From positions 1 to 13,850 of the forward strand of contig VXPJ01000155.1 in assembly GCA_009839635.1 (NCBI GenBank): DNA of 13,850 nucleotides. The letters are read 5' to 3'. The position numbers and the translations under genes are program-made. This document shows, one piece after another, positions 6,449-13,818 of this stretch. The notes beneath the pieces were generated by a model. The model was not told the DNA's origin. It made no database searches and worked only from the letters and a program-made list of their open reading frames with translations. The DNA comes from Pseudomonadota bacterium. Lineage in GTDB: Bacteria; Pseudomonadota; Gammaproteobacteria; UBA4575. Positions within the stretch are counted from its first letter, which is position 1. The number at the start of each line of letters is the position of its first letter.

Positions 6449-7611
6449 TGGAGGTTTATCTAGTGGGCGGCGCTGTCCGCGATGAACTGTTGGGGTTGCC
6501 TGTCAAGGAACGGGACTGGGTGGTCGTCGGCTCCAGTGCCGAGGAAATGCTGAGTTTGGGATATCGCCAAGTCGGAAGGGATTTTCCGGTGTTCCTGCAT
6601 CCGGAAACTGGTGAGGAATATGCTCTGGCCCGTACTGAACGGAAAAAAGGCCGCGGGTATTATGGATTTGAGGTGCATGCATCACCAGACGTCAGCCTGC
6701 AGGACGACCTGCTCCGTCGCGACCTGACGATCAACGCCATGGCAAAAAGCCAGTCAGGAGACATCATCGACCCCCATGGGGGACAATCGGATTTGAGAGC
6801 CCGGAGACTTCGCCACGTTTCTACTGCATTTGTCGAGGATCCACTTCGAATCCTGCGGGTTGCCCGTTTCGAAGCCAGGTTTGCAAGGCAGGGATTTGAC
6901 ATCGCGGATGAAACCATGCAGTTGATGCACAGCATGGTCGGGACGGGTGAGTTGCGGGAGATTTCTGCGGAGCGTATCTGGGACGAAACGCTGGGGGCGC
7001 TGGCCACAGACTCGCCTGGGATATTTTTTGTCACCCTGCACCGCCTGCAGGCGCTGGAGCAAATTCTTGGGGAGGTCGGGTGTGCATTTTCTGTCGAGTC
7101 CGCACGCAACTCGGCATTGTTGGCACTGGAACGGATTTCCTCATCGACGGACAAGCCGTGCGTGCGGCTTTCATCCCTGGTTGGAGGCCTCTATTTCCAT
7201 CGACGTGACGAGGACACGCAAGGGGTTTCGTGCCTAGCCAGACAGCCTGGATTGCCGAGTGCGTGCAGGGAGCTGCTTGAACTCACCGTCGAGCTGCAGC
7301 ATGCATGTCACGGTGTATTTGAACTGGATGCAGAGGCCTTGCTGGTCCTGTTGCGCAGGCTTGATGAGAGAAGAAGGCCGGAGCGATTTGTTGATCTGCT
7401 GCAGATATTTTCTGTGATTTTTATGAGTCTGGAGAAGGAAAACCAGTACCCTCAGGCAGACTGGTTGCAGCTTGCATCAAAGCGAATCGAGGAGATCGAT
7501 GTGCGCCAGTGGATCAGCGATGGAGTCAGGAAAGGAGAGGTCGCGGATAGGCTGGAACATGCCCGGTTGCAACTGTTACAGAAAATGATTGATGCAAGGG
7601 CTTTGTCCTGA
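6448..7611 (+). CDS. cca: CCA-adding tRNA nucleotidyltransferase
   Basis: 387 residues. Cca adds or repairs the 3' CCA of tRNAs from CTP and ATP without a template. The class II head and neck are very close to E. coli Cca: YLVGGAVRDELLG, GRDFPVFLHPETGEEYALAR, DDLLRRDLTINAMA, IIDPHGG and EDPLRILRVARFEAR. Two oddities: the metal-binding DxD is ERD here (Glu21, Asp23, numbering as in E. coli), and the C-terminal domain, which in E. coli is an HD phosphohydrolase, keeps flanking similarity (LRRLDERRRPERFVDLL) but has Val-Gly-Gly where His-Asp is expected, and is shorter. ATG 6448 was chosen because GGA (6438-6440) lies 7 bases upstream and MEVYLVGG matches relatives; GTG 6442 would add 2 residues. 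It converges on uppP with 12 bases between. Confidence 0.93.
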   Translation: MEVYLVGGAVRDELLGLPVKERDWVVVGSSAEEMLSLGYRQVGRDFPVFLHPETGEEYALARTERKKGRGYYGFEVHASPDVSLQDDLLRRDLTINAMAKSQSGDIIDPHGGQSDLRARRLRHVSTAFVEDPLRILRVARFEARFARQGFDIADETMQLMHSMVGTGELREISAERIWDETLGALATDSPGIFFVTLHRLQALEQILGEVGCAFSVESARNSALLALERISSSTDKPCVRLSSLVGGLYFHRRDEDTQGVSCLARQPGLPSACRELLELTVELQHACHGVFELDAEALLVLLRRLDERRRPERFVDLLQIFSVIFMSLEKENQYPQADWLQLASKRIEEIDVRQWISDGVRKGEVADRLEHARLQLLQKMIDARALS

Positions 7612-7623
7612 TTCGGTTTGTTC

Positions 7624-8424
7624 TCACCAGTAAGCGAACAGCAGCACCATACCCAGCAACACCCTGTACAGCACGAACGGCAGCATGCCGATCTGGGCGA
7701 TAAATTTTATAAACCAGTGTATACAGAAAAAAGTCACTATGGCCGAGCATGCCAGAACGCCAAAACCAAAACTCCACTGGACGCTCGCTGCCTCCAGCAC
7801 CGCTTGGTAAATGCCAAATACAGAGGCTGCAAAAATGGTCGGAATGGCCAGCAAGAAAGAAAATCGTGCCGCTTCTACCCGTGTCAGGCCAAGCCACATG
7901 GCTGCGGTTATGGTCACGCCTGAGCGGGAAGCTCCCGGAATGAGTGCGAAAGCCTGTGCAAAGCCTATCAGCAGGGCATCTGTCTTGGTCAATTGTCTCG
8001 TCATGCGCGTTTGGCTGCCACGCCAATCGGCCAGCCATAGCAGCAGGCCGAAAAATATGGAGGTCACGGCAATGACAATTGCATCACGACTGTACTGGAT
8101 CACATAGGCATGGAAAAAAAGTGCCAGGACCAGGATGGGGAGCGTAGCCCACAGCAACAGCCAGGCGAGGTCTCTCGCCTCGCCATTTTCACCAGGCGTA
8201 CTGGCAGGTACGAATGCTTGTCCAAGCAACTTGCCTAGGTCGTCGCGAAAATAGAATAGTACTGCCAGCAGACTGCCAAGATGCGCTGCGACGTCGATCA
8301 CCAAGCCTTGGTCCTGCCAATCCATGAGGATGGGCAACAAGACCAGGTGAGCGGAACTGGATATCGGCAGGAATTCTGTGAGGCCCTGTACTACGGCAAG
8401 TAAAAATGCGTGCAGGATTTCCAC
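7624..8424 (-). CDS. uppP: Undecaprenyl-diphosphatase
   Basis: 266 residues, the usual size of UppP (BacA). This multi-pass inner-membrane enzyme dephosphorylates undecaprenyl diphosphate to recycle the lipid carrier for peptidoglycan and surface polysaccharides; overproduction gives bacitracin resistance in E. coli. Both signature motifs are present: VQGLTEFLPISSSAHLVLLP near the N-terminus, containing the catalytic Glu and His, and PGASRSGVTITAAMWLGLTR with the catalytic Arg. Several hydrophobic helices follow, including FSFLLAIPTIFAASVFGIY and the C-terminal VLYRVLLGMVLLFAYW. The start is GTG at 8424 with AAGGA unusually close (2 bases). It lies 14 bp downstream of the MidA-type gene on the same strand, so the two are probably cotranscribed. 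Confidence 0.95.
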   Translation of the reverse strand: MEILHAFLLAVVQGLTEFLPISSSAHLVLLPILMDWQDQGLVIDVAAHLGSLLAVLFYFRDDLGKLLGQAFVPASTPGENGEARDLAWLLLWATLPILVLALFFHAYVIQYSRDAIVIAVTSIFFGLLLWLADWRGSQTRMTRQLTKTDALLIGFAQAFALIPGASRSGVTITAAMWLGLTRVEAARFSFLLAIPTIFAASVFGIYQAVLEAASVQWSFGFGVLACSAIVTFFCIHWFIKFIAQIGMLPFVLYRVLLGMVLLFAYW

Positions 8425-8438
8425 GATCCTTAGCCTGC

Positions 8439-9617
8439 TTAAAGCCGTGTGCGCATGTCACGCAGGGTAAATCGGTCTGGCCCGTACTCAATGCCCTTGC
8501 CCAGAACCATGACCTGAAAACGTTCGCCCACTGCCGAGCCTAAAGTGAGCTGTTTCAGTTGTGCTATTTGTGCGACCTGCTCGGCTTGTGTTTCTCCAGC
8601 AGGCCTCCAGTCAAGCAGGTGGTTGGCCAGCATGAAATTTCGCTGTGAGCTGAAGGAAAGCACCCCCATCTGCAGGCGACCCGCTGCTTGGGCCAATGCA
8701 GAGAAATCTACATCGGCTGTGATGTCTTGGAGCCCCGGGTAGGCAAACAGGTTCTCTGCAACCCGATGCCGGAAATAGCTGCGCAACGTTCCCATGTGGC
8801 GTTGCGGGTGATAGTACTCACTTTGCGGGTAGCCGTAATCAATCAAAAACATGATGCATTGCTCGCAGCAACCTGACCAGGCCGCCAGTGTTTCTCCCAA
8901 CTGGAGGCAGATTTCACTGCAATAGAGTTCACCAGCTGGCGGACTGTCTAGCATGACCGTGAGATAGTCCAGTGCCACATCCAGCTCATAGGAGGGCTCT
9001 TGCGTATGCCAGTCCAGTTCTCCTTGGTCCGTCAAGGTTACGCATCGTTCATTGATTTGTCGTAAATCGGACACAAAACATTTGACCGGCAGCGCATCCA
9101 GTACTTCGTTTGCGATGACAATGGCACTGCCGAGCTCTGCGTGTAAATCTGGCAGCCACTCCACTACGGACATGCTCTCGGGCATATGCTCCTCAAGCAG
9201 CTCTCGTTGGGCATTCCTCAGCGTCTCACTGGGTTCGAAAATATAGTACTTGTGGGGTGCAGTTCCCCACACATGCAAATAGCGGAGCATATCCAGTGCG
9301 AGCTGTCCGCGTCCCGCTCCTATCTCCAGAATGTTGCGTTGTGCATCATCCTGGATCAGCCCTGCACAGGCATGTGCAATGCAATATGCAAGATGGACCG
9401 ATGAATCGGGTGCTGTGACGAAATCCCCATGCTTGCCGAAAATAGGCTGCTGGGTGTGGTAGTAACCCACGGCAGGGTCGTGCAGTACCAGTTGCATGTA
9501 CCGGTCAAAACCTATGCTTCCTCCCTGTGCATTAATTTCCTGACCGAGGCGCTCCATACAGTTTTCGGTATGTAGCCGTTGTTCGGCGCTGAGTTTAGAA
9601 AAGGTTGGACGAGGCAT
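8439..9617 (-). CDS. MidA/NDUFAF7-family SAM-dependent methyltransferase
   Basis: 392 residues of the DUF185/COG1565 family. Typical sequences are the N-terminal IGFDRYMQLVLHDPAVGYY (residues 35-53), GDFVTAP, a class I SAM-binding loop ILEIGAGRGQLALDML, the segment VIANEVLDALPV and the later LIDYGYP. The mitochondrial member NDUFAF7 dimethylates an arginine of complex I subunit NDUFS2 during assembly; the bacterial substrate is unknown. ATG 9617 was chosen because MPRPTFSKLSAEQ is a sensible N-terminus, GGGA lies upstream, and a longer frame to 9746 would run into the divergent pteridine reductase gene and adds 43 residues of unlikely composition. The gene leads a two-gene unit with uppP. Confidence 0.9.
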   Translation of the reverse strand: MPRPTFSKLSAEQRLHTENCMERLGQEINAQGGSIGFDRYMQLVLHDPAVGYYHTQQPIFGKHGDFVTAPDSSVHLAYCIAHACAGLIQDDAQRNILEIGAGRGQLALDMLRYLHVWGTAPHKYYIFEPSETLRNAQRELLEEHMPESMSVVEWLPDLHAELGSAIVIANEVLDALPVKCFVSDLRQINERCVTLTDQGELDWHTQEPSYELDVALDYLTVMLDSPPAGELYCSEICLQLGETLAAWSGCCEQCIMFLIDYGYPQSEYYHPQRHMGTLRSYFRHRVAENLFAYPGLQDITADVDFSALAQAAGRLQMGVLSFSSQRNFMLANHLLDWRPAGETQAEQVAQIAQLKQLTLGSAVGERFQVMVLGKGIEYGPDRFTLRDMRTRL

Positions 9618-9674
9618 TCTGTCTGTCCCGGTCAGGTATGCTAGAGTTCGCCGATTGAACGGGTGTGAAGGATT

Positions 9675-10415
9675 GTGGTGGAAAATTCCAGGGTGGTCAT
9701 GATTACAGGGGGTGCACGACGCATCGGTGCGGAACTTGTACGGCACCTACACCGCTCCGGCATGCGCATCATTCTACATTATTGCAATTCAGAAAGAGAT
9801 GCCCGGCTACTGGCCGAAGAACTCAATGCGGCGCGTGCCGAGTCTGTGCAAATGCTGCAAGGCGACTTGACGGAATACTCAACCATACCAGACCTGATTG
9901 CCCAAGCCAGGGCATGCTTTAATCGCCTAGATGTTCTGATCAACAATGCTTCCCTCTTTTGTCCGACAAGGGTCGATGAAATCGACGAAAACATCTGGGA
10001 AAAACTGGTTGGAATCAATCTTAAGGCGCCTTTGTATCTGACTCAGGCCATTGCCCCCCACCTGAAAGCCGTACGGGGCAGCATCATCAACATCGTTGAC
10101 ATTCATTCGGAGCGGCCTCTCAAGGGCCATTCTGTATATTCAATCTCCAAAGCCGGACTGACAATGCTTACAAGGTCCATGGCACGCGAGTTGGCGCCGG
10201 AGATACGTGTCAACGGTATCGCACCGGGTGCAATCTTGTGGCCGGAAGGCGAGCATGATGTGACGATGCGCCAGGAAATCATCTCGCGTACTGCACTGAA
10301 GCATGAGGGCAAGCCTGGGGATATTGCAGATGCTGCATTGTTCTTGATCGAGCATGCGGACTACATCACCGGGCAAATCATTCCGGTAGACGGCGGGCGT
10401 ACACTGAGTAACTAG
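9675..10415 (+). CDS. Pteridine reductase-like short-chain dehydrogenase (PTR1/FolM type)
   Basis: 246 residues. The cofactor motif is ITGGARRIG (starting at residue 10), whose Arg pair is typical of NADPH-dependent pteridine reductases. Further motifs are LINNASLF, IINIVDIHSERP with Asp where classical SDRs have the catalytic Ser (as in PTR1 and FolM), Tyr-Ser-Ile-Ser-Lys as catalytic YxxxK, and RVNGIAPGAILWPEGE. It likely reduces dihydropterins or dihydrofolate, keeping the tetrahydro forms available. The start is GTG 9675 or the next codon GTG 9678; AAGGA at 9668-9672 is 2 bases from the first and 5 from the second, which favours 9678. It diverges from the MidA gene (57 bp between starts) and converges on fpr with 22 bp between. 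Confidence 0.9.
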   Translation: MVENSRVVMITGGARRIGAELVRHLHRSGMRIILHYCNSERDARLLAEELNAARAESVQMLQGDLTEYSTIPDLIAQARACFNRLDVLINNASLFCPTRVDEIDENIWEKLVGINLKAPLYLTQAIAPHLKAVRGSIINIVDIHSERPLKGHSVYSISKAGLTMLTRSMARELAPEIRVNGIAPGAILWPEGEHDVTMRQEIISRTALKHEGKPGDIADAALFLIEHADYITGQIIPVDGGRTLSN

Positions 10416-10437
10416 AACCCCAGAGAAATCACGCAGG

Positions 10438-11181
10438 CTACCAGTAACTTTCCGTTGTGATATGCCCAGGACTGCGACGTAGATTTTTCTCGAGTCCTTT
10501 CTCTTTTAATGCGTTGCGCGTATCTACGAGCATGTCCGGGTTTCCGCAAAGCATTGTCTGTGAATACGCCGGGTCAAGTCCAAAACCCACTTTCTCTTCC
10601 AACATGCAGTTCTCAATTGCTGCAGGGATGCGTCCTGACAGGGCAAAATCTGTATCCTCCCGGCTAACGAACGGAACCATCTGAAAACGACCATCAAATC
10701 TTTCACTGAACTTTTGTATGGTCTCCTGGTAGGTCAATTCCTTGGCAAAGCGAACCGCATGTACTAGCACGACCCGCTCGAACCGCTGCCAGACTTCATC
10801 AGATTTCAATATGGACAAAAAGGGGCCAAGCCCGGTACCTGTTGCAAACATCCAGATGTCCCTGCCGTCGGGTACTTCATTCAGGGTGAAGAATCCGTTT
10901 GCACGTTGATCAATCCAGACAGAATCGGATTCCTGCAAGGAGAACAGCTTGGTTGACAGGGGGCCATGGCGGACTGTAATCGAGTAAAACTCATGGGTGT
11001 GTTCATGAGGGGCATTTACAAAGGAGTAGGGGCGCCCCACGATCTGCTCATCGATTTCCAGGCCAAGACGGCCATACTGGCCTGCAATAAAGGGGTCAAT
11101 ATCCGCTTCGATATGAAGCGAATATAGTACATCCGTCCAGTGCTTGTTTCTGACAACTTTGCCTTCGATCCAGTTGCTCAT
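10438..11181 (-). CDS. fpr: Ferredoxin-NADP(+) reductase
   Basis: 247 residues, close to E. coli Fpr. This FAD enzyme passes electrons between NADPH and ferredoxin or flavodoxin. The FAD motif is RPYSFVN (Arg50-Pro-Tyr-Ser53), followed by the phosphate-binding GPLSTKLFSL. The NADP domain begins with MFATGTGLGPFLSIL, continues with VLVHAVRF and MLCGNPDML, and the protein ends in ESYW, the aromatic terminus typical of bacterial subclass I enzymes. ATG 11181 has GGA about 6 bases upstream. It lies 62 bp downstream of a Rieske ferredoxin gene on the same strand, a possible electron-transfer partner. An inverted repeat (11198-11243) lies in the gap between them. Confidence 0.95.
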   Translation of the reverse strand: MSNWIEGKVVRNKHWTDVLYSLHIEADIDPFIAGQYGRLGLEIDEQIVGRPYSFVNAPHEHTHEFYSITVRHGPLSTKLFSLQESDSVWIDQRANGFFTLNEVPDGRDIWMFATGTGLGPFLSILKSDEVWQRFERVVLVHAVRFAKELTYQETIQKFSERFDGRFQMVPFVSREDTDFALSGRIPAAIENCMLEEKVGFGLDPAYSQTMLCGNPDMLVDTRNALKEKGLEKNLRRSPGHITTESYW

Positions 11182-11197
11182 GTGATCCGGTGGTCAG

Positions 11198-11243
11198 GTT
11201 GATTTGTGGACGTAACATAGGGACTTGATACGGAAAAATCAAC
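11198..11243. repeat. 8-bp inverted repeat between the Rieske gene and fpr
   Basis: GTTGATTT (11198-11205) and AAATCAAC (11236-11243) are perfectly complementary with 30 bases between. The right arm touches the stop codon of the Rieske gene. It may form an mRNA stem between the two cistrons or be chance; no T-run follows. Confidence 0.3.
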
Positions 11244-11579
11244 TTATGAATCCTTGATACTGTCCAGGCAGATTTCGATGCGGTCTTGGTTTATACGGAC
11301 AGGGTATCTGCGCAGCGCTTCTGTGGCAGGTTCTTCCATCGGTTGCCCGCTACGGACGTTAAAACGGCTTCCGTGCAGGGTGCAACTGACCAGCTCGTCT
11401 TTCAGGCAACCGAGGGAAAGTGAAGAGTCTTCATGCGTGCACATATCATCAACGGCATATATTTTGCCTTCGACATTGGCAAGTAGAATATCACCACGGT
11501 CAGTCATCACCTTTAAGGTATGTCCGGGCGACACCTGGGCAAGTGATGCAACATCAATATACTTGGCTTGCGAATCCAT
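11244..11579 (-). CDS. Rieske [2Fe-2S] ferredoxin-like protein
   Basis: 111 residues. A single Rieske domain with both ligand pairs: Cys47-Thr-His49 and Cys66-Thr-Leu-His69, 16 residues apart, as in dioxygenase-type Rieske ferredoxins and NirD. The C-terminal half (EALRRYPVRINQDRIEI) is the usual last strand pair. No signal peptide or membrane anchor is visible, so it should be a soluble cytoplasmic electron carrier. ATG 11579 gives the normal N-terminus; an upstream TTG (11624) would add 15 residues and overlap the divergent gene's start region. No oxygenase or nitrite reductase gene is nearby, so the partner is unclear; the reductase encoded downstream (fpr) is a plausible electron donor. 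Confidence 0.9.
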   Translation of the reverse strand: MDSQAKYIDVASLAQVSPGHTLKVMTDRGDILLANVEGKIYAVDDMCTHEDSSLSLGCLKDELVSCTLHGSRFNVRSGQPMEEPATEALRRYPVRINQDRIEICLDSIKDS

Positions 11580-11626
11580 GGAATTCAGGATCTGGAACGA
11601 ACTGCTACACTGTGGAAAGACCAATC

Positions 11627-11866
11627 ATGCCGTACTTTGTTTATAAAATCACATCCGGGTCTGCCGGTGGGATCAAGGATCTTGAACTCATCGACAGCTT
11701 CGACGAGTTCAAGCCGGCAAAGAAATTTGCACGGGAACAAAGAACCGTTGTCGGCCAGGACAGCAGGACCGCAATCAAGATGATTTTTGCCAAGGATGAA
11801 CTTGAGGCGGAACAGAGACTGCGTGAGCCACGCCACGCCCCCATATTAAGGGAATGGGAGAAGTAG
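11627..11866 (+). CDS. Small conserved-looking protein of unknown function (79 aa)
   Basis: 79 residues beginning MPYFVYKITSGS. I do not assign a function. It is predicted soluble, highly charged, without cysteines, with a beta-like N-terminus (FVYKI) and a charged helical remainder (IKMIFAKDELEAEQRLREPR). ATG 11627 is preceded by GGAAAG (11614-11619), giving a good ribosome site; the same frame extends upstream to 11420 but that part overlaps the divergent Rieske gene and is not supported. It resembles small hypothetical proteins I associate with beta- and gammaproteobacterial autotrophs, a recollection I cannot verify here. It is divergent from the Rieske gene (47 bp between starts) and 60 bp upstream of the cysteine-rich gene. 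Confidence 0.75.
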   Translation: MPYFVYKITSGSAGGIKDLELIDSFDEFKPAKKFAREQRTVVGQDSRTAIKMIFAKDELEAEQRLREPRHAPILREWEK

Positions 11867-11926
11867 CCAGTCCGCAGCCCGTTTTTTCTGTAGCCGTGAC
11901 CCGTCAGCAGCAGGGGAATTTGCTCA

Positions 11927-12409
11927 ATGGATGAATACCAGTACAGAACCACGTACGAATCCATCAATCCCCACCGTTGCGTGTTCGAAAAGGCAATCAA
12001 CTCACGTGTTTGCAGTTGCAGCAGGTCACATCGCTTCAACCTCGCGGACCGTGAGGGAGTAGCCTGCAATTCCCTGCCTCGAATGGAACGCTGTAACCAC
12101 TTGCTGACCGAATTGCGCAAAAAGGCAAGATTTGCATTGCGTCGCCGCGAAGTGAGCCAGACACTGGCGCATGCAGATGAGATCAAGATACAAAACGGGG
12201 GCATGCTGGGACTGCAGTTGCAGGTTGACCAAAGTCATACACAGACCGTGAAGGACATAGACTCGTTGATCCACCGGGCGGAAAGTCAGTTTGATGGCAT
12301 CAATGGTTTCCCGTACTCGCAACTCATGCAGGGGATCATCGCATACCGCGCCCGCTCACATCGTCACCGCTTCAGGACACGGAAAAAAAGCAAGGATTCT
12401 GTGGACTGA
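11927..12409 (+). CDS. Cysteine-rich protein of unknown function (160 aa)
   Basis: 160 residues, not assignable to a named family. The N-terminal third holds five cysteines: Cys18, Cys29, Cys31, Cys47 and Cys56, in FEKAINSRVCSCSRSHRFNL and REGVACNSLPRMERC. The spacing (10, 1, 15 and 8 residues between) suggests a metal site, zinc or Fe-S. The middle (ELRKKARFAL, HADEIKIQNGGMLGLQ) looks like a structured domain, and the C-terminus is very basic (RARSHRHRFRTRKKSKD), compatible with nucleic-acid binding. ATG 11927 follows AGGGGAA by about 10 bases. Its stop (12407-12409) overlaps the start of the next gene by one base, so translation is probably coupled to the glycosylase-like protein, suggesting joint function. 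Confidence 0.8.
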   Translation: MDEYQYRTTYESINPHRCVFEKAINSRVCSCSRSHRFNLADREGVACNSLPRMERCNHLLTELRKKARFALRRREVSQTLAHADEIKIQNGGMLGLQLQVDQSHTQTVKDIDSLIHRAESQFDGINGFPYSQLMQGIIAYRARSHRHRFRTRKKSKDSVD

Positions 12410-12999
12410 TGGCAAGGGCCACAAGACTGGACAGGTTGCTGGCAGAAGTCAGGGCCTGCCGTGTCTGTGAGCCTGAGTTGCCATTGGGTCCGAAGCCGGT
12501 TTTGCGAGCCAAGCGCAGCGCACGAATACTGGTGATGGGCCAGGCGCCTGGCATCAGGGTGCACAAGACCGGCATACCCTGGAATGATGCAAGTGGCAAG
12601 CGCTTGCGTCAGTGGATGGATCTCGACGAGAGTGTATTCTACGATGCACAGAGGATTGCCATAATCCCAATGGGTTTTTGTTATCCTGGCACCGGTCGGT
12701 CAGGCGATTTGCCGCCGCGCAAGGAATGTGCGGAATTATGGCATCAGCGGCTGTTGTCCCTGTTGCCGAAAATCCAGCTAGCGCTGCTGGTCGGGCGGTA
12801 TGCGCAAAAACACTACCTGACGGATCTTTGCCCCACGCTTGCTGAAACCGTTCGGCAAAGGGAAAGATACGGTCCCCTGTATTTTCCACTTCCGCATCCA
12901 TCTCCGCGAAACATCGGGTGGTTGAAGAAAAACCGCTGGTTCGAGGCCGAGGCGGTTCCACAATTACGTAAGAAAATCCAGGCGGCCTTGCGCAGCTAG
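12409..12999 (+). CDS. Uracil-DNA glycosylase superfamily protein
   Basis: 196 residues of the COG1573-like uracil-DNA glycosylase superfamily. Motif 1 is GQAPG (residues 44-48), as in family 4/5 type enzymes rather than GQDPY of classical Ung, so the catalytic Asp of Ung is absent. Motif 2 is HPSPRN near residue 163. A CxxC pair (Cys17, Cys20) at the N-terminus plus later cysteines in GFCYPG, KECAELW and DLCPT could form an iron-sulfur site as in family 4 enzymes, though the spacing differs. The segment GIPWNDASGKRLRQWM is distinctive of the small proteobacterial group annotated as uracil-DNA glycosylase family protein. Biochemical activity is uncertain. ATG 12409 overlaps the previous stop by one base. 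It converges on cbbQ, 84 bp away. Confidence 0.88.
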   Translation: MARATRLDRLLAEVRACRVCEPELPLGPKPVLRAKRSARILVMGQAPGIRVHKTGIPWNDASGKRLRQWMDLDESVFYDAQRIAIIPMGFCYPGTGRSGDLPPRKECAELWHQRLLSLLPKIQLALLVGRYAQKHYLTDLCPTLAETVRQRERYGPLYFPLPHPSPRNIGWLKKNRWFEAEAVPQLRKKIQAALRS

Positions 13000-13052
13000 A
13001 ATATGGCCAACCGGACGGGAGACCGGACTGTCAGTTATTGATGGATTGATGA

Positions 13053-13074
13053 CGCACCGGAAAGCCCGGTGGCG
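13053..13074. terminator. Weak hairpin between convergent genes
   Basis: CGCACCGG (13053-13060) can pair with CCGGTGGCG (13066-13074) around an AAAGC loop, with one bulged G. It lies between the ends of the glycosylase-like gene and cbbQ, where a bidirectional terminator would be expected, but no good T-run follows on either strand. Confidence 0.3.
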
Positions 13075-13083
13075 CTGGATGTT

Positions 13084-13818
13084 TCAAAATACAGAAGAAC
13101 TCAATTCGTTTACTGCGATCAGCATTTCTGTGTCATCCGTAAGGGCCTGTGATATGGAGCTTGCACAGGCAGTGACCGGCGCTACCCCTTGCACCATGAG
13201 CTTTGCAGCATGGACGAGCAGGCGTGTACTGGCCCCTTCATCCAAGCCTCCGCCCTTGAGATTGCGGGTCATCTGGGCAAATTTAACGAGCTGTTTGGCA
13301 GTCTCGCTGTCCACACCGGTTTCCTTCTCGACAATTTTCTGTTCGACGGCGGCATCCGGGTAGTCAAATTCAAGTGCGACAAACCGTTGGCGTGTGCTCT
13401 GCTTCAAATCTTTCAGAACGCTCTGATAGCCCGGATTGTATGAAATGGCCATGCAGAACTCGGGGGGTGCTTCGAGCAGTTCTCCCAGTTTTTCCATCGG
13501 CAACACACGGCGGTCATCACATAAGGGATGAATGACTACGGTCGTGTCCTTTCGTGCTTCAACAATCTCGTCGAGGTAACAGATACTGCCCGCGCGAACA
13601 GCACGTGCAAGCGGCCCGTCCACCCACACCGTCTCGCCTCCAGTGACGAGGTAGCGGCCCACCAGGTCAGATGCCGTCAGATCGTCATGGCATGACACAG
13701 TTATCAGCGGGCATTTGATTCGCCAGCTCATGTACTCCATGAAGCGGGTTTTCCCACAGCCTGTGGGACCCTTGAGCAGGACGGGAATCTGGTTGTTGTA
13801 AGACGCCTCTAATACCAC
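13084..13818 (-). CDS. cbbQ: CbbQ/NirQ/NorQ-family AAA+ ATPase (possibly disrupted)
   Basis: 244 residues from GTG 13818. These MoxR-group AAA+ ATPases, with a CbbO or NorD-type von Willebrand partner, remodel and activate RuBisCO or nitric oxide reductase. Walker A is GPTGCGKT (residues 17-24) and Walker B is ICYLDE (79-84); DLTASDLVGRYL, ISYNPGYQS and LDEGASTRLLVHAAKLM are family hallmarks. Relatives have about 25 more N-terminal residues. Reading upstream in frame gives PFYVPI, then TGA (13828-13830), then KEIVVLEASY; relatives read roughly PxYxPxGxEV there, so the stop replaces a glycine. The GTG with AAAGAG upstream could restart translation after the ATPase-domain lead-in. No cbbO follows. 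CbbQ is preferred over NorQ/NirQ on general resemblance only. The gene continues off the right edge. Confidence 0.85.
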   Translation of the reverse strand: MVLEASYNNQIPVLLKGPTGCGKTRFMEYMSWRIKCPLITVSCHDDLTASDLVGRYLVTGGETVWVDGPLARAVRAGSICYLDEIVEARKDTTVVIHPLCDDRRVLPMEKLGELLEAPPEFCMAISYNPGYQSVLKDLKQSTRQRFVALEFDYPDAAVEQKIVEKETGVDSETAKQLVKFAQMTRNLKGGGLDEGASTRLLVHAAKLMVQGVAPVTACASSISQALTDDTEMLIAVNELSSSVF

